From Crossiella sp. S99.2 (GTDB lineage Bacteria; Actinomycetota; Actinomycetes; Mycobacteriales; Pseudonocardiaceae): a stretch of 64,000 nucleotides of DNA. The stretch's first letter is position 1, and every line of letters starts with the position of its first letter. Shown piece by piece: positions 51,879 to 60,638 of the stretch. A program made the position numbers and the translations under genes. The DNA lies in assembly GCF_023094165.1 (NCBI RefSeq), contig NZ_JALMDK010000008.1:186001-250000 (forward strand), in the 5' to 3' direction. The notes under the pieces were generated by a model, which saw only the letters and a program-made list of their open reading frames with translations, was not told the DNA's origin and searched no databases.

Positions 51879-53401
51879 AAGGCGGTGGTGGGCTGCCAGC
51901 GGCCGTGGATCTCCCGCAACCGGTCCACGATCTCGCCCACGGTGGCGTAGGCCTCCACCGCGACTACGCAGGCGGGCACCACGTTCCCGCCCGCCTTGGC
52001 CACCGCGCTCAGTTCGTCCAGGGCGTGTTCGACCGCGGTCGCGTCCCGTTCCGCGCGCACTCGTTGTACGGCCGCGACCTGTTCGGCCTCCGCGCCCGGG
52101 TCCACCGAGAAGACTTCGAGGGGTTCGGCGCCGGAGGGGTACAGGTTGACCCCGACCACGGGCCGTTCGCCGCTTTCCACCTCCACCGCGTACCGGTAGG
52201 CGGCGTCGGAGAGTTCGCGCTGGAACCAGCCGGAGCCGATGCAGGCCAGCGCGCCGCCGCGGTCCTCGATCTCGCCGAGCAGGCCCCAGATCCGCGCTTC
52301 CAGTTCGTCGGTGAGGGATTCCACCGCGTAGGAACCGGCGAGCGGGTCGACCGTCTCGGTCAGTCCGGTCTCGAACGCGACGACCTGCTGGGTGCGCAGG
52401 GCCAGGGTGGCCGCGGCCTCGGTGGGCACGCCGAGGGCTTCGTCGTAGGCGCACACGTGCAGGGTCTGCACCCCGGCCAGGGCCGCGGCGGTGGCTTCGA
52501 CGGTGGTGCGGGCCACGTTGTTCAGTGGTTGCTGCGCGGTCAGTGAGGATCCGGCGGTGAAGGCGAAGATCCGCAACTGGTGTGAGCGCGGGTCGATCGC
52601 GCCGTAGTGGTCCCTGGTCAGCCGGGCCCAGACCCGCCGGGCAGCGCGGAATTTGGCGACCTCGCGGAGCAGGTCGATGTTGCTGGAGAGGAAGGTGAAC
52701 AGGGTCGGCGCGACGTCGTCCACGCTCATCCCGCGGCGTACGCACTCGTCCAGGTAGGCGCGGGCGTTGGCGAAGGTGAAGGCGATTTCCTGCACGGCGT
52801 CCGCTCCGGCCTCCCGGATGTGGTAGCCGCTCATGGCCAGGGGTACCCAGCGCGCGGCGTGCGCGGACGCGTGTTCGATGACGTCCACCGCGAGCTGTAG
52901 CGAGGCTTCCGGCGGGAAAATCTGGGTGCCCCGCGCGATGAACTCCTTGAGCACGTCGTTCTGGATGAACAGCCCGAACGAATTCGGGTCGACGCCGCGG
53001 CGTTTGGCCAGGGCCAGGAACATCGCGGCCCAGATGTAGCCGATGGAGTTCGCGGTGGTGCGCACCTGGCTGATGCGCTCCAGGGGGATGCCGTCCATCA
53101 GCGTTTCGACGTCGGCGAGTGAGTCGATGGCCACCCCGACCCGCCCGACCTCGCCTGCGGCCAGGGGGTGGTCGGAGTCCAGGCCCAGCTGGGTGGGCAG
53201 GTCGAGGGCGACGCTGAACCCGGTCACCCCGGCGGTGAGTAGCTGCTGGAACCGCCGGTTGCTGGCCGCGGGTGTGCCGAACCCCGCGTACTGTCCCATG
53301 ATCCACGGCTTCGGCTCGGCCGAAACCCCACGCGTGTAAGGGAATTCCCCGGGGTGCTCGGCCCCGTCGGGCGCGTAGTCCGCGCGCAGCCGCTCCACCA
53401 C
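51875..53401 (-). CDS. B12-dependent acyl-CoA mutase large-chain-like protein, divergent
   Basis: The product has 508 residues covering the substrate-binding TIM barrel of methylmalonyl-CoA mutase homologues; the C-terminal B12-binding domain is absent, so a separate small subunit (not in the window) would be needed. FPYTRG, QYAGFGT, FIQNDVLKEF, ARGTQIFPP and SGYHIREAGA are conserved, including equivalents of Gln197, Arg207 and His244 of P. shermanii enzyme. The TMY segment that supplies Tyr89 is replaced by SAEPKPW, so the substrate is probably not methylmalonyl-CoA. The gene is last in an operon with two CoA ligases and an anthraniloyl-CoA-monooxygenase-like enzyme. Start at 53401 (GTG); three bases separate it from the ligase. 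Confidence 0.83.
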   Translation of the reverse strand: MVERLRADYAPDGAEHPGEFPYTRGVSAEPKPWIMGQYAGFGTPAASNRRFQQLLTAGVTGFSVALDLPTQLGLDSDHPLAAGEVGRVGVAIDSLADVETLMDGIPLERISQVRTTANSIGYIWAAMFLALAKRRGVDPNSFGLFIQNDVLKEFIARGTQIFPPEASLQLAVDVIEHASAHAARWVPLAMSGYHIREAGADAVQEIAFTFANARAYLDECVRRGMSVDDVAPTLFTFLSSNIDLLREVAKFRAARRVWARLTRDHYGAIDPRSHQLRIFAFTAGSSLTAQQPLNNVARTTVEATAAALAGVQTLHVCAYDEALGVPTEAAATLALRTQQVVAFETGLTETVDPLAGSYAVESLTDELEARIWGLLGEIEDRGGALACIGSGWFQRELSDAAYRYAVEVESGERPVVGVNLYPSGAEPLEVFSVDPGAEAEQVAAVQRVRAERDATAVEHALDELSAVAKAGGNVVPACVVAVEAYATVGEIVDRLREIHGRWQPTTAF

Positions 53402-53404
53402 GAC

Positions 53405-54946
53405 TCAGCCCTCCCGCTCGCCGAGCGTCTGCCGCAGCACCTGTTTGGCGATCTTCCCGGTGGAGTTCAACGGAAAACTGCTCACCCGGTGTAGCTCCTT
53501 GGGTTTCTTGTACGCGGCCAGTCGATCCCGGCAGTGCGCCAGCAGCACGTCCTCGTCCACCGACACTCCATTGTGGACGGAGTAGGCGGCGACCACCCGC
53601 TGCCCCCAGTCCGGATCGGCGATGCCCACCACCGCGACCTCATGCACACCCGGCACCTCGGCGAGCACGTCCTCCACCTCCCGCGGGTAGATGTTGTACC
53701 CACCGGAGATGATCATGTCGCCCTTGCGGTCCACCAGCCACAGCCGTTCGGCCTCGTCCAGCCGGCCCAGGTCGCCGGTGTGCAACCACCCGTCCCGCAC
53801 GCTCTTGCCCAGATCGGTGCGCCGCCCGGACTGCCAGTACCCGCGCATCACATGCTCGCCCCGGGTGATCACCTCCCCGATCTCACCCGCCGCGACGTCC
53901 ATCCCGTCCTCGTCCACCACCCGCAGTTCGACCCCGAACGCGGGCCGCCCGGCCGAGGTCAGCAGCTCCGGCTGTTTCCCCAGACCCGCCGCGTGATCGG
54001 CCGCGTCCAGCACGGTCACCGGCGGAATGGCCTCGACCAGTCCGTAGTACTGCACCAGGTTCGGCGTGATCCGCTCGAAGGCCTGCCGGATCTGCTCCGG
54101 CGGCATCGGCGCGCCCGCGTAACCCAGCATCTTCAAGCCCCGCATGGTCTTCCGGTCGCACTCCGGCATCGCCAGCAGCCGCGCGATCATCGTCGGCACC
54201 AGTGCGGTGTGCGTGACCCCGCGCCGCGCCACCGCGTCCAGCACGGCGCCCGGATCCCACTGCGGCAGAATGAGTTGCGCCGCCCCCGCCGCCAGGAACG
54301 GCAGTACGAACAGGCCGCTGGTGTGCGTGATCGGCCCGGCGTGCAGGTAGGTGTCCGCGCCACCCGGGATCACCCCGAGCACATCCGAGGTCATGTTGAC
54401 CACGCTGGCCAGCCGATTCCGGTGCGTGCGCTGCGCGCCCTTGGGTCGCCCGGTGGTCCCGGAGGAATAGTTCAACGACACCAACGCATCCGCGTCCAGC
54501 ACCCCCGACGGCCACCCCGTCGCCGCGTCGCCGATCAGGCGTTCGTACCGGATCCCCGGCCCGTCCCCGATGACCACCACCCGCCCGGCCAGTCCGTCCC
54601 GCAACGCCTCGGTCGGCTCGGCGAACCGCGCGTCGTAGATCAGCGCGGTCGCCCCGCAGTCATCCGCGATGTGCTCCCAGTCCCGCGGATGCAACCGATA
54701 GTTCAACGCCACCCGCACCAGTCCGGCGGCGGCCAGCGCCAGATCAGTCTCCACATAGGTGTTCTGATTGGTCTGCAGATCCAGAACCCGATCCCCGGCG
54801 GAGAGTCCCAAGCCCCGCAACCCATTGGCCAGCCGGGCCACCCGATCCCCGAGCTGCCCGAAACTCTGCCGCCCCTGCGGCCCGTCCAGGGCAGTCCGCG
54901 CCCCGAACCGCCGTGTTGCCCGAGCGACCACCCGTCCGACATCCAC
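53405..54946 (-). CDS. Acyl-CoA synthetase (AMP-forming)
   Basis: The product has 513 residues from the GTG at 54946, chosen for an AAGGAG site 9 bases upstream. It shows the adenylation P-loop YSSGTTGRPKG (near 155), YYGLVEAIPP, GWLHTGDLGRLDEAERL, DRKGDMIISGGYNIYPREVE and the C-terminal catalytic lysine in LNSTGKIAKQVLR. The gene begins one base after the stop of the ADP-forming-type ligase. The substrate is unknown; within this operon an aromatic or alicyclic acid, or a ring-cleavage product, would fit. Confidence 0.86.
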   Translation of the reverse strand: MDVGRVVARATRRFGARTALDGPQGRQSFGQLGDRVARLANGLRGLGLSAGDRVLDLQTNQNTYVETDLALAAAGLVRVALNYRLHPRDWEHIADDCGATALIYDARFAEPTEALRDGLAGRVVVIGDGPGIRYERLIGDAATGWPSGVLDADALVSLNYSSGTTGRPKGAQRTHRNRLASVVNMTSDVLGVIPGGADTYLHAGPITHTSGLFVLPFLAAGAAQLILPQWDPGAVLDAVARRGVTHTALVPTMIARLLAMPECDRKTMRGLKMLGYAGAPMPPEQIRQAFERITPNLVQYYGLVEAIPPVTVLDAADHAAGLGKQPELLTSAGRPAFGVELRVVDEDGMDVAAGEIGEVITRGEHVMRGYWQSGRRTDLGKSVRDGWLHTGDLGRLDEAERLWLVDRKGDMIISGGYNIYPREVEDVLAEVPGVHEVAVVGIADPDWGQRVVAAYSVHNGVSVDEDVLLAHCRDRLAAYKKPKELHRVSSFPLNSTGKIAKQVLRQTLGEREG

Positions 54947-54947
54947 C

Positions 54948-57029
54948 TCAGTCAGCTCCTTCGGCCAGGTACACCGCGTCCAGGACCCGAACCCCGTGTG
55001 GCAGTACCGCCACCGGATTGAGATCCACCTGCCCACCCCACCCCGACACCAGCGAACTCACCCGTACCACAAGATCAATCAGGGCATCCACGTCCACCGC
55101 GGCCCGCCCCCGAACCCCATACAGCAAGGCGGATCCCCGCAACTCACCCACCATCCGCCGCACCTCATCCGCATCCACCGGCAACGGCGCCAGCACCACG
55201 TCATCGAGCACTTCGGCGAAGATCCCGCCCAACCCCAACGCCAGCATCGGTCCACAGGGTCCAGGAGCCACCCCGACCAGCACCTCCACCGCGCCAGTCA
55301 CGAACTCCTCAACCAGCACCGCCCCACCCAACCCCGCCAGCCGTTCATAAACCCCAGCCGCAGCCCCAGGATCCACATCCAGCACAACCCCACCGGCCTC
55401 GGTCTTGTGCACCAACCCGGGCACCACGGCCTTGAACACGGCGCGCCCACCCACCTCGCCCACCGCCACAACGGCGTCCTCAGCCGAGTCGACCACCCGC
55501 CCCAGCGGCACCGGAATCCCATGCTCCCGCAGCAAGTCCTTGAAGTCGGCCTCGCTGATCCCATTGGCGGGAGCCACAATTCCCCCTGCCGTGCCTGCCG
55601 TGCCTGCCGTGCCTGCCGTGCCTGCCGTGCCTGCCGTGCCCGCCGCCGCCACCGCCACCCGCGCCCCGGCCCGCACCGCGGCCGCCGCCACCAGCACCGC
55701 CCGGCCGGGCGTCGGATAAACCGGCACCCCACCAGCCCGCAACACCGCCCCCGCCCCCGGCGCCAAGTGCTCCGCCCCGGTCCGCGCGACCAGCACCGCC
55801 TTCCCCGTCTCCCGCCGCACCCGCGCCAGCCCGTCCGCGATCCCGGCCACATCCGACCCGGTCAGCACGCAGAAACAGGCCAGCACCACATCCACCGCCG
55901 GATCCGCCGCCACCACGTCCAGGCACCGCTGGAACAACTCCGGCCGCGCCATCACCGCCGCCGTGACATCCACCGGATTCTCCACCGACCCGTACGCCGG
56001 CACGACCTCCGCCAACGCCGCCCGCGTCCCGGCCCCCAACTCCGCCAGCCGCAAACCCTGCTGCGCCAACGCGTCCGCGGCCAGAATCCCGGACCCACCC
56101 GAGGTGGTCACCACCGCGACCCGGTCCCCGCTGGCCCGCATCCCGGCCGCGAACGCCTCGCCGACGTCGAGGAGTTCGTCCACATCGGACACTCGCACGA
56201 TCCCGTACCGCCGCAGCACCGCGTCGGTCACCCGGTCGTCGGTGGCCAGCGCCCCGGTGTGCGAGGCCACCGCCCGCGCCCCCGCCGCCGACCGCCCGGC
56301 CTTGACCAGCGCCACCGGTTTGCCCGCCGCGGCCAACCGCCGCAACGACTCGACATCCGCCAGCGACTCCACATACCCCAGCAACCCGGTGCATCCGGGC
56401 TCCTCGGCCAGTGTCGCCAGCACTTCCAGCGCGGTCACCTCGGCCTCATTGCCGGTGCTCACCGCCCAGCCCAGCCCCAGCCCGCGCTCGAAGGCCAGGC
56501 TCACCGCCCCGAATCCCAGGGCCCCGCTCTGACTCACCAGCGCCAGCGACCCCGGCACCAGCCGGGTCGAGGCCGCCTCGAACAGCGGGCTGAACGAGGT
56601 CACCTGCCCACTCGCCACCCCAACCGACCCGATGCAGTTAGGTCCCAGGACCCGCAGTCCACTCGCTTTCGCCTGCGCCACCAGGGCTTCCTGCCGCAAT
56701 GCACCCTCGTCGCCGGTCTCGGCGAACCCGGAGGAGCACACGATCGCCGCCCGCACTCCGGCCGCGACGCAGTCCTCGATCGCCGCGGGCACCCGGTCCG
56801 CCGCCACCATGATCATCGCCAGGTCCACCGGCCCGGGACACGCCGCCACCGTCGGATAGGCGGGCAGCCCGAACACCGTCTCGTTCTTCGGATGCACTGG
56901 CAGCACGCGCCCCTGATACCCGTACCGCAGCAGGAATTCCACCGGCCGCCCGCCCAGTGCCCCTGGTCGTTCGGTCGCGCCGATCACGGCCACCGAGCGG
57001 GCTGACCACAACGCGGCCAGGGCGCGCAT
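54948..57029 (-). CDS. Acyl-CoA ligase, ADP-forming type (acetate-CoA ligase family)
   Basis: The product has 693 residues. In order: a CoA-binding Rossmann domain (about 1-130, SVAVIGATERPGALG), two succinyl-CoA-ligase-like domains (to about 455, SQSGALGFGAVS, STGNEAEVTALEVL and the phospho-histidine-region SHTGALATDD), and an ATP-grasp domain (about 495-693). A linker at about 464-481 is encoded by six 9-bp tandem repeats and reads as repeated Gly-Thr-Ala. Family members make acyl-CoA from acid, ATP and CoA with ADP release. The ATG overlaps the preceding stop by one base (TGATG), so it is coupled to the monooxygenase gene. Confidence 0.87.
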   Translation of the reverse strand: MRALAALWSARSVAVIGATERPGALGGRPVEFLLRYGYQGRVLPVHPKNETVFGLPAYPTVAACPGPVDLAMIMVAADRVPAAIEDCVAAGVRAAIVCSSGFAETGDEGALRQEALVAQAKASGLRVLGPNCIGSVGVASGQVTSFSPLFEAASTRLVPGSLALVSQSGALGFGAVSLAFERGLGLGWAVSTGNEAEVTALEVLATLAEEPGCTGLLGYVESLADVESLRRLAAAGKPVALVKAGRSAAGARAVASHTGALATDDRVTDAVLRRYGIVRVSDVDELLDVGEAFAAGMRASGDRVAVVTTSGGSGILAADALAQQGLRLAELGAGTRAALAEVVPAYGSVENPVDVTAAVMARPELFQRCLDVVAADPAVDVVLACFCVLTGSDVAGIADGLARVRRETGKAVLVARTGAEHLAPGAGAVLRAGGVPVYPTPGRAVLVAAAAVRAGARVAVAAAGTAGTAGTAGTAGTAGTAGGIVAPANGISEADFKDLLREHGIPVPLGRVVDSAEDAVVAVGEVGGRAVFKAVVPGLVHKTEAGGVVLDVDPGAAAGVYERLAGLGGAVLVEEFVTGAVEVLVGVAPGPCGPMLALGLGGIFAEVLDDVVLAPLPVDADEVRRMVGELRGSALLYGVRGRAAVDVDALIDLVVRVSSLVSGWGGQVDLNPVAVLPHGVRVLDAVYLAEGAD
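55585..55638. repeat. Six 9-bp tandem repeats inside the ADP-forming ligase gene
   Basis: CCTGCCGTG is repeated six times without error, encoding Gly-Thr-Ala units on the minus strand. Unit loss or gain would keep the frame and change linker length. Confidence 0.93.
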
Positions 57030-59383
57030 CACGCGCCGTCCGGAGTCCAGCGCGCGTGCCGGGTGGCCGGTTCGCCTTCCCGGACCAGGTCCAGCCGTGG
57101 CCGCGGCCCGTCCGTGCGCCCGGTCTGCGGGCGTCGCCGCCCGGCCCGGAACTGCGCCGGCCAGTCCGCGGCCGGTCCGGCGTAGTCCTGTTCGGCGGCC
57201 GCGTGCAGTGTCCATTGTGGATCGTAAAGGTGGGTGCGGCCCAGCGCGCACAGGTCGGCCCGGCCGGCCAGCAGGATCGAGTTGACGTCGTCCGCGGAGG
57301 AGATGGCCCCGACCGCGATCACCGCGATGCCGTGTTTGCGCCCGATCTCGTTGCGGATCCGGTCGGCGAAGGGGGTCTGGAAGCTGCGCCCGTACGCGGG
57401 TTGTTCGGTGGAGACGACCTGCCCGGTGGACACGTCGATCCCGGCCGCGCCGTGCCGGGCGAAGGCGTCCGCGATGGCCAGGGCCTCCTCGATGTCCACC
57501 CCGCCGTCGGCCCAGTCGGTGGCCGAGATACGCACCGTCATCGGCCGCTCCACCGGCCAGGCCGCGCGCACCGCGTCGAAGACTTCGAGGGGGTAGCGCA
57601 ACCGGTTCGCCAGGCTGCCGCCGTACTCATCGGTGCGCTGGTTGGTCAGCGGCGACAGGAACGAGGACAGCAGGTAGCCGTGCGCGCAGTGCAGTTCCAG
57701 CACATCGAACCCGGCCCGCGCGGCCGAGCGGGCGGCGTCGGCGAACTGCTCCCGGATCAGCAGCATTTCCGCCCGGTCCAGCTCCCTGGGCACCTGGTTG
57801 TCCGGGGCGTAGCGCAGCGGTGAGGGCCCGCACACCGGCCAGTTCCCGGCGGGCAGCGGCTGGTCGATGCCATCCCACATCAACCGGGTGGACCCCTTGC
57901 GCCCCGAGTGTCCGATTTGGACACCGATGCGGGCGGAGGTGTTGCCGTGCACGAAGTCCACTACCCGCCGCCACCCGTCCTCGTGCTCGGGCCGGTACAG
58001 CCCGGCGCATCCGGGGGTGATCCGCCCGGAGGCGGACACGCAGACCATCTCGGTCATCACCAGTCCGGCGCCGCCGAGTGCCTTGCCGCCCAGGTGCACC
58101 AGGTGGAAGTCGTTCGGGGTGCCGTCGGTGGCGGAATAGGTGTCCATGGGGGAGACCACGATCCGGTTCTTCAGCTCCAGCTCGCCGAGCCGGTAGGGCT
58201 GGAACATCGGCGGCCGGACCTCGCCGCCGGCGGCGAACCAGGAGTCGATCCCGGCCACGAACTCCGGATCGCGCAGCCGCAGGTTGTCGTAGGTGACCCG
58301 GCGGCTGCGGGTGAGGATGTTGAAGGCGAACTGTTCGGGCGCCTGATGCGCGTAGCCACCCAGGTTCTCGAACCACTCCAGACTGGCCTGCGCCGCGCGC
58401 TGGGTGGAGAGCACCACCGGCCGCCGCTCGGCCTCGTAGGCGGCCAGCGCACTGTCCACTGTGGACTCCTCGTGCAGGCAGGCGGCCAGCGCGAGGGCGT
58501 CCTCCATGGCGAGTTTGGTGCCGGAGCCGATGGAGAAGTGCGCGGTGTGCGCGGCGTCGCCGAGCAGCACGATGTTGCCGTGCCGCCAGGTCTGGTTGCG
58601 CACGGTGCCGAAGGTGACCCAGCGCGAGTTGTTCGCGTACAGCTCATGCCCGTCGAGGACCTCGGGGAACAGCTCGCGCAGCATCGCGATCGACCCCTCG
58701 TCGCTCTCACCTGGCGCGAGATCGTCCCGATAGTGCCGGGCGAACCCGGCGCGCTGCCACACGTCCTCGTGCATCTCCACGATGAACGTGCTGCCCTTGG
58801 CGTCGTAGGGATAGCCGTGGATCTGCATCACCCCGTGCGGGGTGTCCTTGATGTGGAACAGGAACGCGGGGAACACCAGGTCGGTGCCCAGCCACATGTA
58901 CCGGCACCGCCGCGATTCCACGCTGGGCTGGAACACCTCCGCGTACCGGGCGCGCACCGCGGAGTTGACCCCGTCCGCGGCCACCACCAGATCGTGCGTG
59001 GCGGCCAGCTCGGCCACCTCCGGCGCCGGGGTGGACAGTCGCACCCGCACCCCGACCTCGGCGCACCGCTCGTGCAACACCTGCAACAGTCGTCGGCGGC
59101 TCATCGCGGCGAACCCGTGCCCGCCGGAGGTGATCACCTCGCCGCGGTAGTGCACGTCGATGTCGTCCCAGCGCGCGAACTCCCGCTGCATGGCCTGGTG
59201 GATCACCGGATCGGCGTGCTCGATGCCGCCGAGGGTCTCATCGGAGAACACCACGCCGAACCCGAAGGTGTCATCGGCCGCGTTGCGCTCCCACACGGTG
59301 ATCTCGTGTTCAGGACCGAGCTGACGCGCCAGCGCGGCGAAGTAGAGCCCGCCTGGCCCGCCACCGACAACCGCGATTCGCAC
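57029..59383 (-). CDS. Flavin monooxygenase/old-yellow-enzyme fusion (anthraniloyl-CoA or salicylyl-CoA monooxygenase type)
   Basis: The product has 784 residues from the GTG at 59383. Residues 1-385 are a class A FAD monooxygenase (GGGPGG at the start, GDAAHTAHFSIGSGTKLAMED near 290). From about 395 it is an OYE-like FMN reductase (FQPYRLGELELKNRIVVSPM, HCAHGYLLSSFLSP, DEYGGSLANR, AIGRTHLYDP-like ALGRTHLYDP). This fusion is characteristic of 2-aminobenzoyl-CoA monooxygenase/reductase and of salicylyl-CoA 5-hydroxylase. The former hydroxylates and partly reduces the ring of anthraniloyl-CoA. The neighbouring CoA ligase at 60635 would supply the thioester. A PaaX-type motif lies upstream (59407-59422). 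The precise substrate is undecided. Confidence 0.87.
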   Translation of the reverse strand: MRIAVVGGGPGGLYFAALARQLGPEHEITVWERNAADDTFGFGVVFSDETLGGIEHADPVIHQAMQREFARWDDIDVHYRGEVITSGGHGFAAMSRRRLLQVLHERCAEVGVRVRLSTPAPEVAELAATHDLVVAADGVNSAVRARYAEVFQPSVESRRCRYMWLGTDLVFPAFLFHIKDTPHGVMQIHGYPYDAKGSTFIVEMHEDVWQRAGFARHYRDDLAPGESDEGSIAMLRELFPEVLDGHELYANNSRWVTFGTVRNQTWRHGNIVLLGDAAHTAHFSIGSGTKLAMEDALALAACLHEESTVDSALAAYEAERRPVVLSTQRAAQASLEWFENLGGYAHQAPEQFAFNILTRSRRVTYDNLRLRDPEFVAGIDSWFAAGGEVRPPMFQPYRLGELELKNRIVVSPMDTYSATDGTPNDFHLVHLGGKALGGAGLVMTEMVCVSASGRITPGCAGLYRPEHEDGWRRVVDFVHGNTSARIGVQIGHSGRKGSTRLMWDGIDQPLPAGNWPVCGPSPLRYAPDNQVPRELDRAEMLLIREQFADAARSAARAGFDVLELHCAHGYLLSSFLSPLTNQRTDEYGGSLANRLRYPLEVFDAVRAAWPVERPMTVRISATDWADGGVDIEEALAIADAFARHGAAGIDVSTGQVVSTEQPAYGRSFQTPFADRIRNEIGRKHGIAVIAVGAISSADDVNSILLAGRADLCALGRTHLYDPQWTLHAAAEQDYAGPAADWPAQFRAGRRRPQTGRTDGPRPRLDLVREGEPATRHARWTPDGA

Positions 59384-59406
59384 CTCGCCAGGGTATGCTG
59401 CAATCC

Positions 59407-59422
59407 TGACGACCGTCAACAG
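59407..59422. promoter_or_regulatory. Candidate PaaX-type operator, monooxygenase/SDR promoter
   Basis: TGACGACCGTCAACAG contains the inverted arms TGAC and GTCA and matches the motif at 62322-62337 at 14 of 16 positions. It lies between the divergent starts at 59383 and 59449. Confidence 0.6.
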
Positions 59423-59448
59423 AACGAAATGCCACACCGGAGGTCGGG

Positions 59449-60210
59449 ATGCGCTTCGAGGGCCGGACGGCAGTGGTCACCGGCGGCACCGGCGGCCTGG
59501 GCCGCGCGGTCTGCGCGGGCTTCGCCGCCGAGGGCGCCGCGGTCGCGGTACTGGATGTGGCGGGCGCGGCGGACTTCGCCGAGGACCTGACCAGCGGCGG
59601 TGCGGTAGCGGCGGGGTACACGGTGGACGTGCGCGACCCGGCCCAGGTCACCGAGGTGATGGCCGCCATCCACCGGGACCTGGGCGGCCCGCACCTCCTG
59701 GTCGCCCTGGCCGGCGGCTCCCTGGGCACCCCGAAGGACCTGGCGGACATCGAACCGGAACACCTGGACCTGGTGGTCGACGTGAACCTCAAAGGCACGT
59801 TCTACTGCTGCCAGGCCGCCCTGCCGTACCTGGCCGCCGCGGGTGACGGCGCCATCGTCACCACCTCCTCGATCGGCGGCCGCCAGCCCTCCCCGGTCAC
59901 CGGCGTGCCCTACGCGGCGAGCAAGGCGGCCCTGGTCGGCCTGACCAAGCGACTGGCGAAGGAGGCAGGCCCGGACGGCGTGCGCGTCAACGCGATCGCG
60001 CCCGGGTTGTTCCTCACCGACCGGTTACAGGGCATGTTCGACGACCTGAGCCAGGCGGAACGCGACGAGGTGCTCAACGCGATCCCGTTGCGCCGCATGC
60101 CCGAGCTGCGGGAGGCGGTCGACCCGATCCTGTTCCTGTGCTCGGCCGAGGCTTCGTACATCACCGGGGTGGTCCTGGATGTCAACGGCGGCCGCTTCAT
60201 GCCGCTCTGA
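59449..60210 (+). CDS. Short-chain dehydrogenase
   Basis: The product is a 253-residue classical SDR with TGGTGGLG at the cofactor site, LVALAGGSLG instead of the usual NNAG segment, TTSSIGGRQ, YAASK and a closing DVNGGRFMPL. An NAD(P)-dependent alcohol or hydroxyacyl-CoA oxidation in the aromatic pathway is likely from context. A CGGAGG ribosome site lies ahead of the ATG at 59449. It is divergent from the monooxygenase and shares its control region. The loss of the NNAG motif is unusual but seen in some SDR groups. Confidence 0.86.
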   Translation: MRFEGRTAVVTGGTGGLGRAVCAGFAAEGAAVAVLDVAGAADFAEDLTSGGAVAAGYTVDVRDPAQVTEVMAAIHRDLGGPHLLVALAGGSLGTPKDLADIEPEHLDLVVDVNLKGTFYCCQAALPYLAAAGDGAIVTTSSIGGRQPSPVTGVPYAASKAALVGLTKRLAKEAGPDGVRVNAIAPGLFLTDRLQGMFDDLSQAERDEVLNAIPLRRMPELREAVDPILFLCSAEASYITGVVLDVNGGRFMPL

Positions 60211-60236
60211 CAGCCCGCGCTCCGGGCCGGACTACC

Positions 60237-60638
60237 TCAGCGCTCGGCGGGGGTCGCCGTCCTGGTGTGGGTGCGCGCGATCGGCCAGCGATGCAGCGCC
60301 GCGGGCAGCTCGAAACCGTGCGGCTGCTCCGGGAAGTCGTGCACGGCGATCACCGCGGACACCGGGATCGTGCCGTAGACGTGCGGGAACCACGGCGCGG
60401 ACGGGTTGCCCGGATCGCTGGAGGCCCGCTCCCACACCAGTTCCGCGTCCAGCAGGTCCGGGTCGACGACCAGCAGCACCAGGTCGTCCCGGCCGCGGAA
60501 GAGGCGGTTCGCCGGGAGGTGGACCAGGCCGAAGTCGCTGCAGTGCACGAAGCCCTCGGCGGCGTAGCCCGCGGGTTCGTGCCGTCCGGACTCCTGGGCC
60601 GCGGCCCAGTCCGCGTGCGAGCAGATGTGCAGGATCAC
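60237..60638 (-). CDS. DUF952 family protein
   Basis: The product has 133 residues opening ILHICSHADWAAAQESG and containing GFVHCSDFG and a PHVYGTIPVSAV segment, the pattern of DUF952, a small single-domain family related by fold to glutathione-S-transferase-unlike beta-barrels; its function is unknown. The GTG overlaps the stop of the CoA-ligase gene by four bases (GTGA), so it is translated from the same message. Confidence 0.83.
   Translation of the reverse strand: MILHICSHADWAAAQESGRHEPAGYAAEGFVHCSDFGLVHLPANRLFRGRDDLVLLVVDPDLLDAELVWERASSDPGNPSAPWFPHVYGTIPVSAVIAVHDFPEQPHGFELPAALHRWPIARTHTRTATPAER

Noticed and set aside
54768..57005. A long open frame antisense to the two ligase genes
   Set aside because: Pro/Arg/His-rich shadow frame without motifs.
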